Source of the DNA: Brachionus plicatilis
Lineage: Eukaryota > Rotifera > Eurotatoria > Ploima > Brachionidae
Length of the DNA stretch: 23,417 bases
Assembly (NCBI GenBank): GCA_010279815.1
Contig: QEOQ01000307.1
Span: forward strand, 10,492 to 33,908
Direction: 5' to 3'
This document shows positions 7,901 to 13,235 of this stretch, piece after piece. Both the position numbers and the translations under genes were made by a program. How positions within the stretch are numbered: the stretch's first letter is position 1; each line of letters begins with the position of its first letter. The notes below the pieces were generated by a model, which was given only the letters and a program-made list of their open reading frames with translations, was not told where the DNA came from and searched no databases.

Positions 7901-10199
7901 ATTTTGCATATTTCAACTTTTAGTGCGACCATTCAAACAAAATTATGAAAATGTTTTTTAATATTAAAAATTATTTTTTTTATGCTTATCTAGTTATAGG
8001 ATCCTATCTATGGTAACTTTTAATTTAATTTTGAGTACTAAATACAAATACTTTTGAAATAAAAAATTTCAAAATAAAATCTACAAAAATCAATTAATAA
8101 TAATTTAAATTTAACTAAACATTTGATTTTTATTTTATTTTATTTTTTTCTTACCTTTTTTTTTTTTTGACATCGCCAGAATTGGCGTTAATATGAATGG
8201 CAATGTAATTTCAAAACTCTGCAATTTATTGCATAGTTTAATCAATTATTTTTTGATGGTGTGCATTTTACAGAAAATTGCAGAGTTTTTGCAGAGCTTG
8301 GAATTCTTTTGTACAAATTTGTACAATATTGTACTTTTTGCAGAACCATTTTTGCACAATCAGAAAAAAAATTATAAAGCTTTTACTTTTTGTACTGTAA
8401 TTTTTGTACTAAAATTTCACATTGCCATATGAATAAATAAATAAATAAATAAATAAAAATTTAAATTTAAAAATCGATTTTATCAATGGAATTAGAAAAT
8501 ATTTTTTTTAATTTTTTAATTTTTTTTAATCTACATAACATGTAAAGCATATGGCATTGTGAAATTTGGTACAAAAAACAAAAACAAAATATAAAAAGTG
8601 CCAAAGCTTACATCCTTTGTACCACTAATTTACTGATTCTGCAATACATCTGCAAAACTCAGAAAATAGTAAATTAGGGATATTAAAAATTTAATTCAAC
8701 TTTAAGTGGTGGTACAATGGATGTATCAGCTGTTACAATTTACAGAACATGTTTTGGTCGGTCCAGATTAATGTTCTGGCGTTTTTTATGTTTTGTTTTT
8801 GTTTTTTGTACAATAATTCACAATGTTCAGAATTTTGCACAGTTTTGCAGAATCAGTATATTGGTGGTAAAATGGACGTATCAGTTGCTACAATTTACAG
8901 AACATGTTTTGGTCCTTCAGAACTTAAGCTTTGGCACTTTTTATATTTTGTTTTTAATTTTTGTACCAAAATTCACAATGCCAAGCATATTACATTAAAA
9001 TTATTTAAATAAATTTAAAGATTTATTTTAATATCTAAAGATAAACTCTTTGAATTGAAATGATATTTTGAATTGATCTTCAACTTCAAGATGCCAAAAT
9101 AAAGCTCTAAAGAATTGAATTAGAATTTTTCATAGATTATTATTTTAAAAATCTCAAAAATTTAAATACTAAATACATATTCAATATAAAGTGACTAAAT
9201 TCCTTATTCCCAAAACATCATTATAATATTAAAATAAATCAAGAAAAAAAAATTCTAACATTTTTTTTCGTTACCTATCAATTAATTTTGAAAAACAAAA
9301 AAAAAAAGGCAAAAATAAATACTTTTCTGATTTTTATTATACGACAATAAATTAGATGTACTGTTGGCTGATTGAGCGCTGAGCACTATTTCCTGAATGC
9401 GTTTGAACCGAATAACTTGTCTGGTCAGTTCATCTACCTTTCGATCTTTGTCCTCATTAAGCCTGCCTAGCTCGTTGACCATTTTTCTCAACCTTTCCAC
9501 TTCTTCATTTGTCTCACCTTCAGCCAACCTAATCTTCAGGCTCGCATTTTCCTCCTTTAAACAAAAAAATCAACAACCTCAACTCAAAAAACATGTCCAT
9601 ACCTCGAGTTCATTTATTTTCTTGATCAAGCTCTCGTGCTCGAGCTCGTGTTGCCTCACCTTAGTCCTCAAATACTTCACCTCATCGATATAGTCGAACA
9701 TTTGTGCTGTCTCCTCGTCGTTCTCTTGTTCAACCAAATTCTTTCAAACATAAATCGTTTAGTGATCAAGCTAAAATGTTTGCTTCGAAAAGAAGCAATG
9801 TGTGTATGTGTGTGCTTAACCTAGTTTAGCTAAGCATACATTTTCTTAATTTGAATTATTTAGTTATTATTTATTAAGAAAGCCAGCCGTGAGCAAGTAG
9901 GCCAGCCAAATTTATGTTCAACTTGGAGAACAAGTTCAAGCCCAAATAGGCCAACGCTTTAGCAAAAGAAAACTTGAAGATACTTTTTGTTCTTTTTTCG
10001 TTTGATGATTCTTCAACCAATTTACAATGTACATGAACGTTTGGTTGGACAAGCTGTCAATATTGGTCTGGTTCAAAAAGCCTTGACTCCTGTTTGCTTC
10101 ATCTCTGATCTTTCCTTGTTGCAGCGCCTTCTGCAAATCGTGCATAAACTCGACGAGTTTTTTTTCGCACAAATCATTCTCAGGATCTGCTCGATCCAT
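1889..10199 (-). CDS. PPFIBP: Liprin-beta (PPFIBP family), five-exon gene
   Basis: Liprin-beta is a cytoplasmic scaffold that partners liprin-alpha at synapses and the cell cortex. My model has exon 1 at 10199-9984, exon 2 at 9740-9603, exon 3 at 9554-9323, exon 4 at 3598-1986 and exon 5 at 1930-1889, giving 746 residues. All junctions are GT-AG and in phase. Residues 1-72 match the family N-terminus, about 73-185 form the coiled coil, and three SAM domains lie at about 400-466, 481-546 and 569-638. Diagnostic strings are ALHRKKLSLLLQ, WLDDIGLPQYKD, LRRRPSGDE and WTNHRVMEWLR. The FGKL...FKRGG motif before SAM1 is also typical. From memory of the family, vertebrate proteins are near 1000 residues, so this one is short, mainly in the coiled coil and linker. 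If exon 5 is not used, reading on from exon 4 stops at 1956. The start ATG at 10199 follows a splice-acceptor-like TTGTTCAAG, so an upstream non-coding exon or a trans-spliced leader is possible. Confidence 0.88.
1986..3598 (-). CDS. PPFIBP: Liprin-beta exon 4: Ser-rich linker and three SAM domains
   Basis: This exon enters with a split codon and the acidic segment YDEIDFEAIND, so it is an internal exon: an in-frame TAA lies just before it and no in-frame ATG precedes the conserved part. A low-complexity Ser/Thr/Asn/Gln linker follows, then three SAM domains in the order and spacing of liprin-beta, then a basic tail (VKHVKKG). The acceptor is unusual: the AG at 3600-3599 is preceded by a run of A rather than pyrimidines. 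Base composition is much GC-richer than the flanks. A 333-codon open frame on the opposite strand (2082-3083) is a shadow of this exon. Confidence 0.92.
3641..3659 (+). repeat. ACGCC/GGCGAT hairpin, copy 2
   Basis: ACGCC-AGATTC-GGCGATGTT, followed by AAAAATAAATAAG. It has the same arms and tail type as the other three copies but a different loop. It lies at the acceptor-side end of liprin-beta intron 3. Confidence 0.5.
3918..4576. mobile_element. Fold-back element with iterated C-run and G-run arms
   Basis: The left arm (3918-4021) has seven C-runs of 3-5 bases in ATTTTCCCCC-like units. The right arm (4475-4576) has seven G-runs of 4-6 bases in the inverse units. The outermost units pair well: ATTTTCCCCCTCCAAATTTT on the left against ATTTTCCCCCTCTAAATTTT on the reverse complement of the right arm. 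The interior of about 450 bp is plain AT-rich sequence with no coding capacity. This is the architecture of a Foldback-type element. No target duplication was identified with confidence. Confidence 0.6.
4925..5433. mobile_element. MITE with 8-bp target duplication CATTAATC (hAT-like)
   Basis: Terminal inverted repeats of about 24 bp start GGCATGTTGAA(G/A)TTTATG, with one mismatch. The element is flanked exactly by CATTAATC at 4917-4924 and 5434-5441. An 8-bp duplication is the hallmark of hAT elements. The 509-bp interior has no coding capacity that I can see, so it is non-autonomous. Confidence 0.8.
5463..5550. mobile_element. Pogo/Tc1-like terminal sequence with internal palindrome
   Basis: Read on the minus strand the right boundary is TA|CAGTCGACTCTCTTTAATC, which resembles pogo/Tigger termini (CAGTCGA...). 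TTACGGATTAA-type motifs are repeated four times in alternating orientation between about 5467 and 5537, including a perfect 11-bp hairpin (TTTACGGATTA-aaga-TAATCCGTAAA). The partner terminus was not found, so this is a solo or degraded end. Confidence 0.4.
6093..6331. mobile_element. AAGTC-family MITE, copy 1 (hAT-like)
   Basis: The left end is CAGACTTGTTTATAAGTCAC. The right end, read inverted, is CAGACTTGTTTTTAAGTCAC. The flanking octamers GCTAAAAT (6085-6092) and GCTAATAT (6332-6339) match at 7 of 8 positions, consistent with an old 8-bp target duplication. Both arms are rich in iterated AAGTC motifs. There is no coding capacity. Confidence 0.72.
6390..6619. mobile_element. TA-flanked MITE (Tc1/mariner-like)
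   Basis: The termini CAGTAGCGCTACGCCACTT and, inverted, CAGTAGCGTTACGCTACTT continue into GATTTTACGT on both sides, about 28 bp of imperfect inverted repeat. TA flanks both ends (6388-6389 and 6620-6621). Iterated TTACGTAAATT motifs sit just inside the ends. Length is 230 bp with no reading frame. Confidence 0.7.
6950..7130. repeat. Degenerate palindromic AT-rich repeats with GCGGC/GCGTCG cores
   Basis: GCCGCATTAAAA (6972-6983) is mirrored by ATGCGGC (7025-7031), and CGTCGCTAAAA (7109-7119) by AGCGAC (7140-7145). These are the only GC clusters in a kilobase of AT-rich DNA and suggest a decayed fold-back or MITE-like repeat. Boundaries are not clear. Confidence 0.25.
7674..7805. repeat. Long inverted repeat around TTAATACCCAAAGT
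   Basis: TTAATACCCAAAGT at 7685-7698 is exactly inverted at 7780-7793, and similarity continues imperfectly on both sides (CGTG outside; ATGTGAAGTGC against ACATGTAGTGCG inside), giving arms near 35-40 bp and about 40 bp of loop. This is either a MITE remnant or a sequence capable of forming a cruciform. No clear target duplication was seen. Confidence 0.55.
8170..8190 (-). repeat. ACGCC/GGCGAT hairpin, copy 3, with poly-A tail
   Basis: On the minus strand this reads TTAACGCCAATTCTGGCGAT, then GTC and a run of 13 A. A hairpin followed by a homopolymer A tail is what the 3' end of a LINE or SINE looks like. It directly abuts the 8199-8426 MITE. Confidence 0.55.
8199..8426. mobile_element. hAT-like MITE, GGCAATGT family, copy A
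   Basis: The termini GGCAATGT and ACATTGCC are flanked by a perfect 8-bp duplication ATATGAAT (8191-8198 and 8427-8434). The right arm read inverted (GGCAATGTGAAATTTTAGTA) resembles the termini of the 8553-8982 element. The 228-bp interior includes repeated TTTGTAC and GCAGA words but no gene. A 79-codon open frame here (8193-8432) is a by-product. Confidence 0.8.
8431..8457 (+). repeat. AATA tetranucleotide microsatellite
   Basis: Six or so tandem AATA units directly follow the target duplication of the preceding MITE. This is a simple repeat with no other signal. Confidence 0.85.
8553..8982. mobile_element. hAT-like MITE, GGCATTGTG family, copy B, with internal duplication
   Basis: The termini GGCATTGTGAAATTTGGTAC and, inverted, GGCATTGTGAATTTTGGTAC are flanked by a perfect 8-bp duplication AAGCATAT (8545-8552 and 8983-8990). 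The right half holds two direct copies of a roughly 140-bp unit (from about 8706 and about 8862) sharing ATGGA(T/C)GTATCAG and ACAGAACATGTTTTGGTC. Open frames of 87-93 codons here are repeats, not genes. Confidence 0.85.
9323..10199 (-). CDS. PPFIBP: Liprin-beta exons 1-3: N-terminal region and shortened coiled coil
   Basis: Exon 1 (10199-9984) encodes MDRADPENDLCEKKLVEF through TFMYIVNWLKNH, equivalent to the vertebrate segment ending in VEWLQ. Exon 2 (9740-9603, 46 codons) and exon 3 (9554-9323) give heptad-rich helix ending NEDKDRKVDELTRQVIRFKR...VLSAQ, which lines up with the remembered family block EEKDRKIEDLRQ...VVLAQ. Introns are 243 and 48 bp with GT-AG ends and consistent phases (0, 0, then 1). 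Roughly 80 residues of the vertebrate coiled coil have no counterpart. Alone these exons could be mistaken for an anonymous coiled-coil gene. The junction phase and homology order tie them to the SAM exon 5.7 kb away. Confidence 0.82.
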
Positions 10200-10393
10200 C
10201 TTGAACAAAAATAGAAAAAAAAAATTCAAAATTCAAAAACTTTTCAATATGATTTTAAGATCATATGGTTCGAACAAACTAGCACAAACTCACATACACA
10301 ATTTTGAAAAATATTTATTTTTTGTTAATAATAAAATTTTAAACAACAATAAAAAAAAAAAGAAAAAATTTTTTTAATTTTAATTGACATTTA
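10200..10393 (-). promoter_or_regulatory. 195-bp gap between U1-C and liprin-beta, with a splice-acceptor-like end
   Basis: On the minus strand the U1-C stop overlaps an AATAAA (10395-10390). A second AATAAA is at 10321-10316, and the gap ends with a pyrimidine-rich tract and TTGTTCAAG immediately before the liprin-beta ATG. Such a short gap with an acceptor at the downstream ATG is what trans-spliced operons look like. A conventional promoter in this gap is the alternative. Confidence 0.4.
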
Positions 10394-10991
10394 TTATTGA
10401 TTAGAAGAAGAGCCTAGAGACATAAGTGAAGGAATATTAGGCGAATTGGCAGCTGATTGCTGAGCAGGAGGAGCCGGGGGCATGGGTGGAGCAGCAGGCA
10501 TGCCAGGTGGTGGTGGCCTAAAGAACTGTCCCAGTAAAGGATTGATGGCTGCTACTGAAGCGCCGTTGTTAGGCGGCGGTGGCATCATCATCCGTGGTGG
10601 CATTCCGGGCAGGATGGGCGGCGGTGCTCCTGGGGGCATGCCGGGTAGCGGTGGCATGCCAGGCATACCCGGTGGCATAGGAAAGCCGGGCGGCATCGGG
10701 AATCCAGGCCGAATCGGGGGATACATTCCTGGCTGGACTTTTCCAGTCTTAAAAGCCGCTGTTGTTTGATCTATTAAGCGCTGGGCTTTTTCTTCCATCC
10801 ATCTCTGGTAATAATCTCTGACGTTTTCTTTGTGTTTGCGACCCATGCAGTGTGTTTTTCGTACTGAGGGCTAGACAAAAAATTTAAGGATTTTAAAAAA
10901 ATTACAAAAAAAAATGGAATTTTTTATTTTAGATCTTTACTGAATCATGGGTCAAGTAGGTATCGCAGTAGTCACAGTAATATTTTGGCAT
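10394..10991 (-). CDS. SNRPC: U1 small nuclear ribonucleoprotein C
   Basis: U1-C binds the 5' splice-site duplex in the U1 snRNP and stabilises early spliceosome recognition in the nucleus. Exon 1 is 10991-10941 (17 codons) and exon 2 is 10870-10394, separated by a 70-bp GT-AG intron (GTAAAG...CTAG), giving 175 residues. The N-terminus [17 protein letters not shown], continued by PSVRKTHC and [19 protein letters not shown], is the signature U1-C zinc finger with Cys6, Cys9, His24 and His30. Helical residues follow to about 60, then a Pro/Gly/Met-rich tail typical of the family. The last quarter is Ala/Pro/Ser-rich. The start is the conserved MPK. The orthologous human protein is of similar size (about 160 residues). 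Expression is expected to be constitutive; no specific regulatory site is visible. Confidence 0.96.
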
Positions 10992-12218
10992 TTCAAAATT
11001 TTGGCACTTTTTTCTGAAGTTGTCCGGATAGTTTTTTGTTCTTGTTGGATCCTAATATTAATTATAAATTAATGGATCGAGTGATATAAATTTGAAAATT
11101 TTGTTCATGCATTGAATTAGATTTTGAACGCAAAAAAAAACAATTTTGAAATTTATATGAAAAAAATATTTTGTCTTAATCATTTTTGAAGAGATTTTCT
11201 TTTAATTATATATATCTATTTGGTACCGTATCTTCTCGGGTAATATCCCACCTAGAACTTAAATGAGATCTAATGTCTCTAAGAAATTACAGTAATCTGA
11301 TCAGAGTGCTTAAAAGGGATTATATTTTACTAAGTACCTAATTTTATTTTATCAGGTCCCAAAAAACAATATGTTTTAGTCGTACCTAATTAAATTTTCT
11401 AAACCAAAAAAACGTTTTAGTAATTTCTATTAGAAAAAAAATCTAATTTTTGACGTTTTACAAACTTTATTTAATTGTAAAAAAGAATTAGTTAGATTTA
11501 TTGAAGAAAATATAAGAAAAAAATAAAAAATTAACAAATTTAATTCTATTTTAGCCAATCGATCTGATCTATTAACAATAATATCTTTATTTTTACCTTT
11601 TTTGTCCTTTGTCTTCGCTGACTTTGTTATCTTTGGACGTCCGCTTTTATGATTGACTTCAATTTTCAAATCAACTTGGGGGAAATTACAAATATTTAAA
11701 TTAAAAGCAACTGTAATAATGTGTTTTTTTTGCCAAAACCTACTTTTTTGGTCATGTTAATGACTTAACTAAAAAAAAAAAATTTAAGTCATTGACTTTG
11801 ACTTAAGAAAAAAAGGGACGTCAGTAAAACTTGCCATAAAAATAGAGAAAATTTCCACAAAATAAGTAAAGATATTACAATGTAAATAAAAAAATAACCA
11901 ATTTGTAAAAAAGCGACCAAATGATTTTAATAATTTATTTAAATCATTTAAATAAGTTAGTAATTTAGTAAAACATTTTAATAAGGTAAGTTACAACTAC
12001 ATGGATAAGTTGATTTTTATAATAAATTCAATAAAAATTAATAAAAGCAAACTTAAAAAAAACTTAACTGATTAAATAACTTACTGAAAAAATTTTTTCA
12101 TGTCGTAAATAAAACAGTTATTTCCTTCGATCTTGTAAACACCATTGTAGCTGACATTGAATCCGATGAATTAAGTAGTGATCATCAAAGCAAACGATTA
12201 AATATTATCAGTCAACCA
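10992..12218. other. Intergenic DNA upstream of U1-C
   Basis: This must contain the U1-C promoter, but no clear TATA or initiator stands out from the AT-rich background. An acceptor-like ATATTAG (AG at 11053-11052, minus strand) could mark a 5' UTR splice or trans-splice site. It also holds one exon-like patch (11597-11674) and an AAGTC-repeat scrap at about 11768-11812. Confidence 0.4.
11597..11674 (-). other. Orphan exon-like segment with an AT-hook-like GRPK
   Basis: A good acceptor (TTTCCCCCAAG) and a donor (AAAG|GTAAAA) bracket 78 nt that encode DLKIEVNHKSGRPKITKSAKT followed by KDKK. The patch is GC-richer than its flanks. No neighbouring exon in frame was recognised on either side, so it may be a relic of a transposase or of a lost gene, or chance. 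SGRPK resembles an AT-hook core. Confidence 0.25.
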
Positions 12219-12330
12219 GAGTGGTTTAAAAGTAACAAGTCTCAAGTCAAGTCCAAATCCGGACTTTTTTTTTTTTTTTCAAAAGTCCGACTAAAGACTT
12301 TAATTTTTTTTTCATAAAAAAAGTCCGTTA
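12219..12330. mobile_element. AAGTC-family MITE fragment
   Basis: It starts CAGAGTGGTTTAAAAGTAAC, matching the inverted right terminus of the 12513-13009 element (CAGAGTTTTTTTAAAGTCAC). It continues with AAGTCTCAAGTCAAGTCC and AAGTCCG words around long T runs. The other end is not found: the GGCATTGTG-family fragment begins where it stops. Confidence 0.5.
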
Positions 12331-12473
12331 GAGTTTTGCAGAATCAGTATATTGGTTATACAAAGGATGTATCAGTTGCTACAATTTGCAGAACATGCTT
12401 TGGTCGGTACGAATTTAAGCTCTGGCGTTTTTTATATTTTGTTTTTGTTTTATGTAATAAAATTCACAATGCC
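12331..12473 (+). mobile_element. GGCATTGTG-family MITE fragment, copy C
   Basis: It carries the same order of words as the internal unit of the 8553-8982 element: TTTTGCAGAATCAGTATATT, GATGTATCAGTTGCTACAAT, CAGAACATG, then the terminus TTCACAATGCC at 12463-12473. The left half is missing, so it is a truncated copy. Confidence 0.7.
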
Positions 12474-12611
12474 CTTTTTATGCCCTTTTCTATCGATCGA
12501 TATGTTCCCATTCAGACTTGTTTATAAGTCACAGTTTTAAGTCTAAGTCACAAAAATTTAAGTCAAAGTTATGACTTGACTTAAATATTTTTTTTTTTAA
12601 GTCAAAGTCAA

Positions 12612-12615
<4 letters not shown>

Positions 12616-12642
<27 letters not shown>

Positions 12643-12649
12643 GTATTGA
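12616..12649 (+). repeat. Imperfect AGT/GTA microsatellite
   Basis: About eleven AGT units with two ATT interruptions, lying inside the AAGTC-family element. Confidence 0.85.
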
Positions 12650-12782
12650 TGTTGGTGATTGTTGGCCGTTGGTAGTTGTTTATTTTTTTTCAACTAAAAA
12701 AACTGTATTTTTTTTTAATTAATAAACATATTAAATTATCTTAAATTTTTATTTTTTTATAATCTTATCACCTCTTTTTTTT

Positions 12783-12928
12783 CAGCTTGGCAGTCCAAAA
12801 TTCTGGCCGCCAAGTTGAACGGCTAAATGACCGCCCGCCACAAAGTTGACCGTATCTTTGACCGCCCGCTTATTTTTGACCGGTTTTTTAAATGGTCAAA
12901 AATTTTGACCGCCAAGCTGACCGGCTCG
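12783..12928. repeat. Array of TGACCG motifs with inverted copies
   Basis: TGACCG occurs six times (about 12828, 12847, 12860, 12877, 12907 and 12918), with GGTCA once inverted (12894-12898) and GCCAAG(T/C)TGA(A/C)CGGCT twice. It is the most GC-rich non-coding patch in the neighbourhood. TGACC is the complement of the GGTCA core recognised by many nuclear receptors, but the array lies inside a MITE and no binding is shown. Confidence 0.6.
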
Positions 12929-13061
12929 ACTTATCTTTTTTTAAAAAAAAAAAATCTTTAAGTCTTGACTTTGACTTGACTTAAGACTTGTGACTTTAAA
13001 AAAACTCTGTTCCCATTAAAAAATAATATTTTGAATAACAAAAAAATACTTTTAAAATTAA

Positions 13062-13067
13062 TTTATT
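13062..13067 (-). terminator. Candidate polyadenylation signal for the nuclear receptor gene
   Basis: AATAAA on the minus strand about 170 bp beyond the stop codon. Such hexamers are common in AT-rich DNA, so this is only a position-based guess. Confidence 0.3.
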
Positions 13068-13235
13068 TTTAACGAATTAATCTAGACTAATAAAAAAAAA
13101 TGTATTTAAACAAAAAAAGCTAAAAAAAAAACCGACTGAGTCAAAGTAATTTGACAGTGTTTTTTTTTTTTGTTGTTGTTTACAATATTCACTGGATCAT
13201 AATGGCTAGGTAAGTCAACGGGATAAATTAAGTGA

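Larger units (their letters stand above)
3599..9322 (-). other. 5.7-kb intron 3 of liprin-beta, filled with small transposons
   Basis: The intron joins donor A|GTATTT (9322) to acceptor AG (3599-3600). Phases agree: one base is left over in exon 3 and two bases open exon 4. No further coiled-coil exon could be seen inside. It holds a fold-back element, at least five MITE-like elements, a pogo-like end, short hairpins and an AATA microsatellite (8431-8457), each listed separately. The other introns of this gene are 48, 55 and 243 bp, so this one is exceptional. Confidence 0.7.
12513..13009. mobile_element. AAGTC-family MITE, copy 2 (hAT-like), carrying TGACCG array
   Basis: The left terminus CAGACTTGTTTATAAGTCAC is identical to that of the 6093-6331 element. 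The right terminus inverted is CAGAGTTTTTTTAAAGTCAC. A perfect 8-bp target duplication TTCCCATT flanks it (12505-12512 and 13010-13017). The 497-bp body contains a GTA trinucleotide tract (about 12616-12649) and a GC-rich TGACCG array (12783-12928). There is no transposase, so it is non-autonomous. Confidence 0.82.

Noticed and set aside
8717..9012. Open frames of 87-93 codons on the plus strand
   Set aside because: They are produced by the tandemly duplicated internal unit of the MITE and are Phe/Cys-rich low-complexity translations.
9741..9983. Missing coiled-coil exon inside liprin-beta intron 1
   Set aside because: All frames of the 243-bp intron are interrupted or lack heptads, so the shortened coiled coil stands as seen.
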